A DNA stretch of 64,000 nt, from the NCBI GenBank assembly GCA_038363925.1, contig JAQQWL010000015.1:1612001-1676000 (forward strand), in the 5' to 3' direction. Shown here piece by piece: positions 45,997-57,863 of this stretch. Source of the DNA: Apiospora phragmitis (Eukaryota; Ascomycota; Sordariomycetes; Amphisphaeriales; Apiosporaceae). The position numbers and the translations under genes were made by a program. The notes below the pieces were generated by a model. The model did no database searches, was not told where the DNA came from, and saw only the letters and a list, made by a program, of their open reading frames with translations. The stretch's first letter is position 1; the number at the start of each line of letters is the position of its first letter.

Positions 45997-48071
45997 ATGT
46001 TGGGCCTAGAAGACTTGTTTCCGCATCAAGCTCGTACGGAAGCCGATAACATCGCCCCGGTCTACGAGGTGTCCCAAAGAAAGGTGGTCGCAATCGAGCA
46101 TCCATGTATAATACAGAACTTGGACAGAGGTATCAACTCATTCGGGCCAAATCCAAAGTTCCATAAGGTAAGTATATCCGCCGAGGATCTCACTCCAGCT
46201 ACCCTTGTCGCCTTGTCCTCTCACTGTGTGAATTCCCTAACTCGGAGAATTTCAGCTTGTCACCAGACCTGACCCTGATCGTGCAATCTTGCCACTATGG
46301 CTTCGTCCAGAATCGATCACATCCAAGCCCATCGTATCCCATGGTGTGGCAACCAACAACGTTTTACTGAAGATCACTGTCCCAAGACGGACAGGCCGCA
46401 GGAGGAAGCGTGGGACTGATCAGCCCTTCGTCGGGGATGATTCACAAGACGCCCACAGTGGTAAAGGTCCAACACAGCAAGTGCATTCAGTATCCCGCCA
46501 GGACAGTCCAAAAGTACTACTCCGTAAACTGCAAGACAACGCGGACAAGTATCATGTCGAAGCCGTGGGCTCAATCAAGACAACTCATCGGTACCGCGGC
46601 TTAGCCGACTTCCAGTTCGCAACTGAGGACTTCCCATTCATGTCGAACTTAGCCGAACATCTTATACCTTTACAGCGTAAATTACCCTCCACCCTTCGAT
46701 ATGACATTAACTAATTACATCATGCTAGTTCCGAAGTTGAAGGAATTCAAGCTCAACCCTGATCTGCAGCTGGAACCAGGCCAAGAGATTATCCCACCGC
46801 CTCACTTTACGGATAAAGTTGTTCCCTTCAACTACTTCTATGACCAGAACCCTTTCGTACGGGCAGAGGGACAAGATGAGACAGGCAAGCCTATAGTTTT
46901 CAACATCAATAGGAAGAGAAAAACTTATGGGCACTATATTGCCCACAACGCCTACCCGGTACCCAATGGGCCCCTCAGAAACATGGATAAGGACCTTGAG
47001 CAGGTGCCTCTGGAATTGATAGACAAGGTCAGAAAGGCGATGGACGAGCGACCGATCTGGACTCGTCGTGCGTTGGCTAACCGAGTCGGTCCCTTGGCCG
47101 TTGATACTCATCTCAAGATCGCTATCGCCACAGTCGGCTATCAATTCAAAGGCGGCCCTTGGCGCGACGCTGTCGTCAAATATGGTGTCGATCCCCGAGA
47201 GGATTCCAAGTACCGCCCGTACCAGACTCTAGCCTTCAAGCTCCACCAGTTACCCAAGATGAGCAAGATTCAACAGGGACAGTCGACTCGCCTAACCGAA
47301 GAGGATATCGCCGTCAGCCATAAGTGGGATGGCGAGAGCTTCTGCACGAACGGCAAGTTCTGGCAGATCTGCGACGTCACGGACCCGGCCCTCCTCGAGC
47401 TGATCGAGAAGGCGCCCGTGCTGGACCAGTGCGACATCACCGAGGGCGGGTTCTGGCCCATGGCGTTCTGGTACAAGGTCAAGGCCTACATGAAGGCCCG
47501 CATGATCGCAATCCAGGCCGGCCGCTACGGCTACGAGGACGACAACCCCAAGAAGAAGGGCTTCCTGTACACGTCGCACCTGCTTAAGAAGCTCAGCGAG
47601 TACCCAGACGTCCTGCCCCTCGGCGTCCGCCCGGGCGTCACCATCCATTCGCTGCTGTACGGCATGGAGGACATCAGCGGGCTCGAGGGTATGCGGTACC
47701 GGCACCGCCCCCTGAGCCAGTACCGCGACCCCTACACCGCCCTCGGCTTCAGCGAGAGGGGCGAGAAGAGGCGCCGGACGAGAGATCAGTTCGGCAATCC
47801 CGTCGCGGACGAGGATGCGGAGACTATGTCGCCCGCCCCCAGCGTCGGCGGTGCAGGCGGGACGCCGCACCCCGAAGAAGACGATCCGTGGGCACACATA
47901 CTCGATACCGACCTTAGTGGTGCCAGCGGAGACGAGGACGAGGACGAGGTTGGAGATGGAGATGGAGATGAGGACGAAATGGATGATCCGGTTATGACGG
48001 AGGACGACAGATTGAGGCTGGGTTTCGGACATGGGCCGTACTACCAAGACCAAGACCTAGATATGGATTAG
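45997..48071 (+). CDS. TFC1: Transcription factor TFIIIC subunit 5 (Tfc1/Sfc1, tau95)
   Basis: Subunit of TFIIIC, which binds the internal A box of tRNA genes and recruits TFIIIB and RNA polymerase III. Three exons: 45997-46167, 46256-46676 and 46729-48071, with GT-AG introns of 88 and 52 nt; 644 residues. The N-terminal part shows VVAIEHPCIIQNLDRGINSFG and LPLWLRPESITSKPIVSHGV, and the triple-barrel region ends near HRYRGLADFQFATE. The DNA-binding central part shows IPPPHFTDKVVPFNYFYDQNP, RPIWTRRALANRV and FKGGPWRDAVVKYGVDPRED. A strongly acidic tail (DEDEDEVGDGDGDEDEMDD) closes the protein, as in relatives. The ATG at 45997 is the first in frame after a stop at 45928. From about 47300 the sequence is much richer in GC than the first two exons. 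The frame is intact. Confidence 0.92.
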
Positions 48072-48550
48072 AAGGCGTTCGCGGAGTGGTGTCAAGGCAC
48101 GGATTGTACGGCATTGTCACAGTGTCGGACGTCTACATAGGCTATCGATCACGTCTATAGGGGATGTGTGAGATATAATATAATCATTTACGTACATGCT
48201 CACATCAGTTTGCTGCCTAGCAGCTTCGCACAGCTGGTAAAATTATTGAGAAATTGCATTTCCCCAAGCAGAAATTGCAACCAAAGCTGTGAAAAGAACA
48301 GAATACTTTGAAGTATGCTGTGAGGTGGGCAAGATATGTAGACATCGTCATGCATTAGGATTGCAGGACACGCGAGTTATGAACCATTCGTTGTTCAATT
48401 GTGGTATCTTCTAGCGGCGGACCGCCGTCCCCAAAATTTCCATAAGGTAAATCAAATCGTATGCATACACTAGATGGTTATATTAACCCGATCCGCCTAT
48501 TAATCATATTCCTACATTCCTGCACCTGATACTGGTATAGCCCTAAACCC
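48072..48550. other. Convergent intergenic region
   Basis: This 479-nt gap lies between the TFIIIC and CID-protein 3' ends. No gene or repeat is seen. Confidence 0.45.
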
Positions 48551-50245
48551 TCACCAGTTGCCTCGACCGCCTCTCCAGCCACCTCTTCCGCCTCTATAAC
48601 CTCCTTCGCCGCGGCCATACTGAAAGCCGCCACCTTGGCCTTGATTCGGGTAAGGGTTGTGGCCCATCGGGGGTGGCGGAGGTGAGGGGACTGCCGAGTT
48701 TCCCCAAGCCGGAGGACCCGGCGGCATCCAGGTCTGAGGAGGACCACCGCCACCCATGGTCGGTGGCGGAGGTGGGGGCGGAGGCCACGGACCGGTCCAG
48801 TTCGGCGGTGGAGGAGGGGGCACGGGGAAAGTGGCCAGGAAACCGGGAAAGGCCGGGTTCGGCTGCGGCGGCAGTGGATGCGGCATCTGCGCTGCCTGGG
48901 TACCGTTGTTGGGGACATCAAAGAAAGGAGGCCGAGAGGGCAGGCCGCTAGGTCGTTGCGGCGAAGGGGATCGCGAAAAGCGGCGTGGCGAAGGCGACCG
49001 TGAACCGCTATACGGACGACGAGCGCGTCGTTCTCGGCTGTAGCTTCGGCGGCGACCGGGGCTCCCGTCTCGACTGCGAGGACTGTCTGACGTGCGCCGC
49101 CTCTTGAACGCTGGCCTTGAGGAACTCCGACTCGAGCTCCTGGACCGTGAACGAGAGTAGCTTCGACCGCGATTGCCTTCACTCGAGCCGTTTGCTGGTT
49201 GCTTCCGCCGTTTCTTCATTTTATCGCAGAAGTTGCGCGACCAGCCGTAGTACGTCTCGCCGTCCAGGACATCTCTCGTAATCTCGTCTACGACGATCCT
49301 TTGCCCTAACTGATCAATGTCCTCCGGGTGATCTTCGCCCGATTGGGTATCCTTGCCATAGATTTTGTCCACGCTATCAAGAAGGTCTTGCACTGCCTTA
49401 GCCAGAGCTTTGTCGGCAGGGCCTGGTACTAGTTGTAGCGGCTTGATCATGGAAGGGTTCATCGGTCTCGACGAGTTGGGTTCAATGACGGGCAGCCAGT
49501 TTGCGGCAGGAAGATCGTACCAAGGCGCTCCCGGATCACCATGCATTGATGGTAATATGAAAGGTGCCTCCTTAGCTAGCTTCGTAGTAGTGGCAGATGA
49601 GCTGCCACCGGTGTCCGTCGTCGAAGCTCGTGAAGTGGGCGCCTCCTTAGCCACGGTCTCTAATTGGCTGATGAAGGATGGCATGAAATAGTCTCTCTCA
49701 CTCCATAAAGAGATCATGTCCATGACCTTTTTCATTTGCTTGGGGCTGTTTGGATAGCTGGCCGCAGCTTCCACCAAGCCGGGGAGGAATGGCTCGAGGT
49801 TGGAAGCGAAATCATCTTGGCGCTGCCGTATGGTTACGTGATGGATGATATCATTCAACACGTATAACACATGCAGTCGTTTGCGCCTAGACGAAGTCTC
49901 ACGAGCCGCTCTGCTTGCCGCGACATCTGCAGCAAAAGGACTTGGACAAGGCCGTAAGATATTTGCCTAGGCGGCGATCCTAGCAGGAGATGGCACCACA
50001 TACTCCAGCATCCACTGCTTGCTTTGCTATAATTTGTGACGACTGTTTAGCAGTCGCACCTAACGCTAATTATGTGAAGATTGTGTTGCTCAAACCTGGA
50101 CATTGACTGGAGAGCACCGCGACAATGTCGCGTCGAGGAGGCTGAAGAATCCGTCAATTTCGCTGCGAGGGCAGGAGATTGGATCCTGGCGAAGGAGGAT
50201 AGCCGAGAAGGAGACCTTGGCAATCGCAAGTTGGGGCGACGCCAT
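48551..50245 (-). CDS. CID-domain RS/proline-rich splicing protein (CHERP-like)
   Basis: Probable nuclear RNA-processing factor. Exon 1 (50096-50245) and exon 2 (48551-50026) flank a 69-nt intron; about 541 residues. The CID (RPR) domain occupies about residues 1-140 (MASPQLAIAKVSFSAILLRQ, QWMLEYVVPSPARIAA, GKYLTALSKSF, RLHVLYVLNDIIHHV). It is followed by PWYDLPAANWLPVIEP and FCDKMKKRRKQ, features shared with animal CHERP, a U2 snRNP-associated protein. An RS segment (RSYSRSRSRSSSRSSSR), a polyproline tract and a C-terminal RGG-like segment (GEGGYRGGRGGWRGGRGNW) follow. Inside the CID domain the frame shifts twice and returns. A C is missing opposite plus-strand GG 49970-49971, before LGKYLTALSKSF, and a T is extra opposite A4 49934-49937, before AADVAASRAAR. 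The literal long frame therefore starts only at the LYVLND segment. CHERP orthology is inference; the domains are visible. Confidence 0.8.
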
Positions 50246-50850
50246 TTTGGCGAGTGTGAGGAGATCCCAGGCCTGGCAATCGGTCACGTTTTTGTTAACG
50301 TATTGGTGTGATCAGACATAGAATGAAGGTCAATATTGATGAAGCAGTAATCTGATGAGATAGTCAGCCTTGTTGCGACAGGCTGAAGGCAGCTGCCGGG
50401 CCAGATCCCTGAAATAATTGTCGGAAGAATCCAGACCGTGACCCACTATAATTTGCTGCCCGTATCGAGCTGTGACAAAATGGCGAAAGAAATTGATGAC
50501 GTTGTTTTGTGCTCTGAGCAGACAAGAGCAGTTATTCTCATGATTACCTATGCAGCACTCTCATATTTTGCGCAGTGTAAGAATCCCATGCTACGATGGC
50601 GTATAATGGATATCCCAAACCACCTTTAATACGGGGAATCAACCCACTCAATTGCGAGAATTTGAAGATGAATGTTTTATTGATTCCAAAGCCCAGAGTC
50701 ATAATCGTAATACTGAAAAGAGTCCATGTATTGGTAGAGTACAATTGCCACTAGACATGGCGAGCATTAATAGGCGGCTTCGGAAGCCTGGAGTAGAAAT
50801 GACTGGGAGGAGATCCCTCAAAGTCGCCGGCTCTCACGCCCTACACTTCG
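50246..50850. other. Tandem intergenic region
   Basis: This 605-nt gap between two minus-strand genes includes the promoter of the CID-protein gene. No gene is recognised. Confidence 0.4.
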
Positions 50851-51420
50851 TTACGAAAACCTGTCGCCCTTTGGACTCTTGAAGGGTACGCTACTCTCGT
50901 ATTTGCTCTTCTCCAGAACCCGCTGGCCTTCTGTAGTAGGGGCGTGCCTCGTCGGAGCAGGATCGTCGCTGGCTTCTTGGCTGGGAGAGCCGGCCGGATC
51001 GGTTCGGGGGGAGGTCGACGCGCCGGCGCCCATTGTGGACGAGGAGATCGGGTGCTTGGGGACGTTCTGGGAGTACTCCATAGACTCGATCATCTGCTTC
51101 TTCCGGCGCTGCTCCTCAACCTTGGCAGCTCTGTTGGCGTTGATGTCTCTCTTCGCAAAGTAGTAAGCACCTCCTCCGGCTGTGCGGATCAATTAGCCAA
51201 GGTAACGCAATGCAATAATCTCACATGACTTCTTACCAACACAGAGCGAGCCCCAACCGAGCCTGTAGAATAGATAGTTAAGACATTGGAACAAGGAAAC
51301 GAGGGGCGCATTCAAAGTGCGACGGAGCAACGAACCAGAAAGACCGGACCTGTAAGTGGGTTAGCTCCAACCTGCCCGACGGTATTGGTATTGTTCAAAG
51401 GGCTGACTTACGTTATTCAT
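50851..51420 (-). CDS. Small single-helix protein, DUF4748-like, with micro-exons
   Basis: A 125-residue protein assembled from four exons: 51412-51420 (MNN), 51336-51349, 51237-51262 and 50851-51179. The donors are GTAAGT, GTTCGT and GTAAGA. The N-terminus reads MNNVRSFWLGWGSLCVAGGGAYYFAKRDINANRA (given as a range: residues 1-34), one hydrophobic helix followed by a basic KRDINANRAAKVEEQRRKK stretch. The remainder is disordered and Ser/Pro-rich, ending SPKGDRFS. The helix plus FAKR-IN-NRA pattern matches the fungal DUF4748 family as I remember it. Function is unknown; a small mitochondrial or other inner-membrane protein is plausible. The first three exons are 9, 14 and 26 nt and rest on splice signals plus the family pattern, so their exact ends are less certain than exon 4. 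Confidence 0.65.
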
Positions 51421-53248
51421 GATGATGAAGTAGGCGGGGATAGGGTGAGAATGGTGATGCTATTTTAATTGGGTGCGACAGAGGACTGCTAATTGGGCTC
51501 GCAGTCAATGAGAAATAATAAGTGATTAAAAATCTAGGGTCTGTTGTCGAATCGGCAAAAGGTACTAATAAGTTCAACCTAAGGTACAGAATCCGAATGC
51601 ACTTACATCAAATTGTCGTACGATGTCAACTGGACCCCTGCACCCGAAAGCCGCCGCTGCACGGCGTTGCACTTCCACTGTCTGAACGCTAGGTAGCGGC
51701 CCGCCCTTTTTGAGTCCCCATGACTGCCGGCGGCCGACACGGAGCCTTGAATTCCCAACCACAGACTGCCCCGAAAGTCAGCCTTCACGTCAAGTTACCC
51801 AAGGCACTGCCAAGATACCGCTTGCCACGTGCTGTATCCCATGCTGATTGAGAGATATTCCAATGGTAGTGTGGTTCGTGTGGGCTGCGTCACAGCCCTA
51901 TATCTCGGTACATGTACTCCGTAGTGATATAATAATCCAGTCTGCCAGCTGAAATTGGCATAATGATAACAGCTCATCAGCTCTTCATCTAGCAACTGGA
52001 TTGGACATCTGTTTGTACGCAAGGGTGGACAAGTGAATTTCATTTAAGAATCTCCGCAAGTATGCTGCTGTGTAAACAGATGCCATGCTTGAGTGCAGCT
52101 GAATAGTAGGTGTGTTGTATCAATGTACGGAGTAGGTAGCACGTAGACCAGACCTGTTTTCCAGCCATTAAGGGGTTACACACATGCGTAGATCTTCCCG
52201 TCTGTCCATGATATTGTTGGTGTTGCCTTTTGTATGTACATTAAGTAGTTATTCTGAGAGTTTATTGATTTGGCTAGAACAACCTCTACGACTTTCAATT
52301 TGATGCGGATCGGATTCTTAATGCCTGCTTTGTTAGGGAATACGATGAAGTATGTATGTACATGTGTGCAGCATGACGGGCTATTAATCATGGGGGTTTG
52401 GCCAAGATGCGAGAATGCGAGGGGAGGGCCGGAATGCGCCATAATAATGCATGAAGTAAAACAGCCTTTCAACGGGGGGTTCTGACGTTGCACCTAGTTC
52501 CAGAAGAAAAGCAACTCGCGCCCAGCTTGTTTGGCATGCCAAGCACGCCTAAGGCATGATGATCAACATTCAACACAGACCAGGGCTCGACACTGGCTGC
52601 GTGCTGGCTGCGTGCACATATTAAAACATGAACAATCAGATCCGATGTGAGTACCAATGATTTGCCTATTTGTACCGGAGCAGACCCTACCTGGTGACCC
52701 TCAATTGACTTTGCCATCCTCTCTCCTGGGGGCTCGGTGGCCGCGTAATACACATGGCAAAAGACCCATCCGACGAGCGACGACTACATTGTTCAGGGCA
52801 ACAAAGAAGCGAATCGACTAAGCTAATAATACCTGAACAAGGCCAGCACTAATACCTAACACCCAAAACCGTGCCTGGCCACCTCACCGAGCGGATACGA
52901 AATACAAGTGCCTGCTTAAGGAGACCACTAACGCCGCTGCCCCGCTACCTTCGCGCCTTGTTGGGTCTTATTACGACAGCCTACTATTTCCTGGCTCAGC
53001 CTCCTAAAAGAGCTGACACCCCTCGTGAAATCCCACTAAACATTAGCAGCATTGCATTACATCTTATTCTCGAGACGTGTTCACTTATACCCGACACTCG
53101 TTTATTGTATTTGTGTGGCCGCTCGTTCTTCCTTGCCCAGATGAACTGAAGGTCCTCCATAGCAGGGGGTTGATGTCCAACAACCGTGGGCACGAGATGC
53201 CCCGCGGATCGATACAGGCCTAACGCACTATATCCCACTCTGGCTGCC
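51421..53248. promoter_or_regulatory. Divergent intergenic region
   Basis: This 1.8-kb region lies between the DUF4748-like gene (-) and the 5-phosphatase gene (+) and must hold both promoters. No supported gene, RNA or repeat is seen. Confidence 0.4.
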
Positions 53249-56200
53249 ATGGAGTCACAGACCGGCGACGGGCCTGATGGCTCGTCCTTGAAGCCCGTTT
53301 CCTCGCTACGGGCGCAGTGGGAGAACATGAACAAGTCCCAGGACGCTGCAGCTTCAGCTCCCGCTCCCGCTCCAGCTACCGCCACCGCCGCGACTCCTCC
53401 ACCTCGAAATCCATCGCCCTCCCCGAAGCCCCCTCCAGTGCCCGACACCAGGCCAGCCCGGAGCACGCCCGTTGCGCAAGATGAAAATAAACCACCAGCG
53501 AAGCCTGCAGGCCTACAACTACCGAAGGCAGGTGGTGAAGCAGAATCTGGACGCCTGGGGCCTCCCCCTCCCTTGAGCCCCAGGCCGGTCAAGCCGCCGC
53601 CCTCTGTCTTGATAGATCCTCCACAGTCACCGCCTAAAGGAAGGATGTTCAGCCCCGGGGGGGCCGTTGAAGGGAATAACCAGCTTTCCTTGGACCCTAT
53701 TAAGTCTCCTGCAACGCCGACTGTTCCTAGTCCCCGATCTTTCAAAATCCCTAGCCGACCTCATACTCCTGCTATTGAACCTCGCCTCTCCCCGCGGATG
53801 GCTCCTTCCTCCCAACCCCCATCGCCTCCTCCACCGCGGCGCTCTGTCGAACTTAGGAAAGAGCGCGAGCCGAAACCGACGCCCCCCATTCCTCCACCGA
53901 TCAACCGTGCCGAGAAACCCAGTAACCGGTTGTCACTGTACCTGGAGAACGGACAGAGATCAGCGGGATTGCCGAATATAGCTGCGGAAAAGTCGCCGTT
54001 TAACAGCCCGCCAAGCAGCCCAGAGCGTGACCAACCACCAGAGCTTCCGACAAGGCCACCAGCTCGACCATCAGGTCTTAAGCCAGGCGCACTTGCCAGG
54101 ACCAACACGCTGCCGGTGCAGTTCGACCCTCCGCCTGTCCATCCCTCACTCGTTACCAAGCGAGCCGTCCAAGAATTCAACGGGCCAGGGAAAGAGCCTC
54201 CTCCACCCGCTCTTCCAACACGACCCCAAACAATCGTGGACCCACAGCATCCTCGCATACCAGCGACGAGCTCTATGAAACCGTCCCCGCGCCCGCCTCG
54301 CATCGGTATCCCACCGACGACAACGACTCCCGAGGTTGCCACGCCCTCTTCGCAAGGAAAGCGCGTGTCATCAAACCCAGGGACCCAGTATGCACCGCCG
54401 CCAACGCGTAGCCATGGGAGGTCGATGACGGTGGATCGGACATCTGACAGAACGCCTGCCGAATTCCGCGAGATGCCTCGGAGGATGAACACCGTTGCTA
54501 ACAAAAGTCGTCCCGCCGCCGAAACGCACAATATTGGACCTACAGGTCCTTCAACCCAGATCACTACGGCGTATCCCGACTCGTCAAATGTTAACCGACG
54601 GCCACCATTTGCTAAGAAGGGCGTCCACGAGGTCTACACTAAATACGACTCTCGGATGTTCGACGTATGTGGACAATATGTCTGTACTAGTGGACAACTC
54701 ACACGAGTATGGAGTCTCTTGGATGGCGAATTGCTGATGAGCTTTGCTCACGGAGAAGGAGTGAAGGCCACGGCGGTAGCCTTCAAATGTGGACTTCATG
54801 TGGACAACGAGGGTTCCAGGGTATGGATTGGAAACAACATCGGCGAGCTCATGGAGGCTGATGTAGCAACTTCGGCAATCGTTGGCACCAAGTCAACCGC
54901 ACATGGTCGATGCGAGATTATCAGGATCTACCGGTATTTCAATCAGATGTGGACCCTGGATGAAACCGGCACACTGCACGTTTGGGGTCCTGACGGTGAC
55001 GGCTCGCCGAATCTTCACAATCCACCCCACCAAACCTATAGACTGCCGAAAGGACACACGTTTTCCATGATCGTAGACGACGAGCTATGGCATGCTACTG
55101 GCAGAGAGATTCGCGTCTTCGCGCCTACACTCGATGGCCGGAGCCAGGTTCAGGTGCTAGTGCGGCCGATGGTCGCTGAAGGTGCTGGTGAAGTAAGCTC
55201 AGGGGCTACCATCAAAACCCAGCCCGGCAAGGCCTATTTTGGCCATAGCGATGGAAAAGTCAGCATCTGGTCACAGCAGGACTTCTCGTGCCTCGGAGTC
55301 CTAAGCATCAGCACGTGGAAAATCAATGCCCTTGCTGGGGTAGGCAGCCATTTGTGGGCGGGCTACAACACAGGCAAGATCTGCGCATATGACATTGAAA
55401 CAACACCGTGGGTGGTCAAGAAGGAATGGCTAGGTCATGGCAATCCGATAATTAAGCTTCACGCAGATCAAGCCAGCTTCTACCGACTTGACCGCCTACA
55501 AGTTCTATCCTTAGGCGCAGACAATATGATCAGGGTTTGGGACGGCTTACTTCAAGACGACTTCCTGGAGACCGAGATGAAAGCGCTCGACAGACAGTAT
55601 TGCGAGTTCCAAGACATCAGAACGTTATGTATGACGTGGAATGCTGGGGCTTCGACACCCACCAGTCTTCGGTATTCAGAGAAAGATTCCACGTTCATCA
55701 AGAACCTGCTAGAGTCGAGCGATGCTCCAGATATACTTGTCTTTGGATTTCAAGAGTTGGTCGACCTCGAGGACAAGACGGCCACCGCAAAGCGGCTGTT
55801 TAAGTCCAAGAAGAAGGACGCCGTCACGGATCAAGAACGCATGAGCCATCAATACAGGGATTGGCGGGACTTCCTTATTAGGAGTTTAGACGACTATATG
55901 CCCCCGGATTGTCTTTATCATCTACTACACACCTCGACCCTAGTCGGACTATTTACTTGTATCTTTGTGCGATCGACCATACGAGATCGTATTACCAATC
56001 TCCAGAGCGCTGACATCAAGCGTGGCATGGGAGGACTACACGGAAACAAAGGTGCTATCATTGTGCGCTTCATGGTCGAAGACACATCCCTGTGCTTTAT
56101 CAACTGCCATCTCGCAGCTGGACAATCTCAAGCAAATGCTCGACACGCGGATATATCGGCCATTGTGGATAGCGCAACTCTTCCCGCCGAGCGCGACCCA

Positions 56201-56882
56201 AGTGTACGTATCGACAGCTACATGGGAGGTGGAGATGGAACCATGGTCCTCGACCACGAGCTCGTCCTGCTAAACGGCGATCTCAACTACCGTATTGACA
56301 CCATGTCTCGAGACACGGTTGTGGCTGCTGTTAAGAGCAACAACCTGACCAAGCTCTTAGACCGAGATCAACTGCTTGTGGCGCGGCGTCGCAACCCGGG
56401 CTTCAGACTCCGCGCCTTTGATGAAATGCCTATCCAGTTCGCCCCCACCTACAAGTACGACGTAGGCACCGACAACTACGACACCAGCGAGAAGAAACGC
56501 TCTCCAGCTTGGTGTGACCGCCTCCTTCATCGAGGCTGCGGCAGGATCCAACAACTTGATTATCGGCGGCACGAGGTTCGGGTCTCGGATCATCGACCTG
56601 TGACCGGCCGCTTCAACTACACGATCAAGAAGATATCGCCCAAGCATCGCGCGATGACTTGGGCAAACTGCCAGCAGCGCTTCGAAGACTTGCGGGAGAA
56701 GGAGGCAAAAGAGGAGAAGTAAGTCGTGCTTCCCCCCATACCCTTACAATGGCACTAATGATCTTTGCAGGCTATACTATCTCATGCATGTTCTAGGCTA
56801 CGATGATGCAACGAGCAAAAGCTTTCTTCGAGATACTCCGAAGCGGACCCTCTCGCGGAGTCCTAGCCGGCACTTGGAATAG
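53249..56882 (+). CDS. Inositol polyphosphate 5-phosphatase with WD40-like propeller
   Basis: Removes the 5-phosphate from phosphoinositides or inositol phosphates; probably cytosolic and membrane-recruited. Exon 1 (53249-56718) and exon 2 (56771-56882) flank a 52-nt intron (GTAAGT donor, TTGCAG acceptor); 1,193 residues. Residues 1-450 are a disordered Pro/Ser-rich region full of PPxP motifs. Residues about 455-790 look like a beta-propeller (GQYVCTSGQLTRVWSLLDGEL, AYFGHSDGKVSIWSQQDFSCL, DNMIRVWDGL). The catalytic domain spans about 795-1150: IRTLCMTWNAGA, LVFGFQELVDLEDKT, GGLHGNKGAIIVRF, NCHLAAGQSQ, LLNGDLNYRID, SPAWCDRLLHRG and VSDHRPVTGRF. All catalytic motifs are present. Propeller-plus-5-phosphatase fusions occur in other fungi and in plant 5PTases. 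The start is the first ATG that leads straight into the Pro-rich region. The stop at 56880 is followed by an in-frame coding-like extension. Confidence 0.92.
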
Positions 56883-57098
56883 AGCACCAATGCCGAAAAC
56901 GAGACGTTAGAAGAAGGGTCCGGGCCGCCATCATTAGAACCGGGCAATGATTCAAGCGGTGCCAAGGCGCGCAACCAACTGAAAAAGGTGTCGCTGCATC
57001 TGAAGAAGAAACGCAATGCCAGCGCAGGCGGCTTTTTTGAAGATGTCCGTCAAGTATCGTCCGGCGAACGCAAACTGTCCAGGGTCGCCTCCAACTAG
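56883..57098 (+). other. In-frame extension after the 5-phosphatase TAG
   Basis: Directly after TAG (56880-56882) the same frame stays open for 71 sense codons to a second TAG (57096-57098). The encoded peptide is Ser/Glu-rich, then basic (KKVSLHLKKKRN, FFEDVRQVSSGERKLSRV), which looks more like protein than 3' UTR. It could be lost coding sequence, a readthrough tail, or chance. Confidence 0.5.
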
Positions 57099-57863
57099 CC
57101 CTAGAGGTTGGGGCTTCGTTGTGTCACCAATTGGATTATTAGAATACGGTGCTCTTTCTTGGGAGGGCGCTGAGCGTTGAGCGTTGATAGATAAGGCATG
57201 TACTTAAGGTAGATGACCATTTGATGAGGAGATGATGAAAGGAGCCGGTTTTCGTCAACAGCGAAAACCCGAATGATTGAATAAACACAAAGCAACCAAT
57301 ACGAACTCCTAGCGAGCAAAGACAAGATCCTGTGAAATCTTGGCCGTAGTCTATACAATGGGGTGCTTGATACCACCCTGTGGTAGGCTTGACTTGGACC
57401 GTCGCCCCTGGCCATCGATCAGAGGCCGGCCCAGACCGTAAACTACGTTTATAATTATGTAGTATATATACCTGTATACCTTCCTAGGCACCTAGCTGGG
57501 CGAGTAATTGTGATGCGATGTATTACTGCTAGTGCTTCAAGCCTCCCTTACGTTTCCTTTACCCCTGGCCGATCGAAATCCGGGGTAGCTCTAACGACCC
57601 CTGTTCAACCTCGGCAGCTCCCCGCAACTAGCTCCGTCCAAGAAGCTCGGTGACGGCATTACTGTATCGAAACAGCAACATACCCGAACGAGGGCGCGTT
57701 CCTATATAACACCGTAAGCCTTTTCAGACAGCAGGGATCATTTCTGGAAACTTAGAAACTTTCGAATTGAGGCCTTCCACTGCCAAAAAATACTGCGACG
57801 CGGCTTCCACCATCAATTCCGGCATCTCCGATCCGACCGATATAGATATTCAAGCCGCCCAAT
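57099..57863. other. Tandem intergenic region
   Basis: This 765-nt gap precedes the SDR gene and probably holds its promoter. No gene is recognised. Confidence 0.4.

Noticed and set aside
52996..53745. 249-codon minus-strand frame, Gly-rich
   Set aside because: Antisense of the Pro-rich N-terminus of the 5-phosphatase; CC-rich codons give Gly on the opposite strand.
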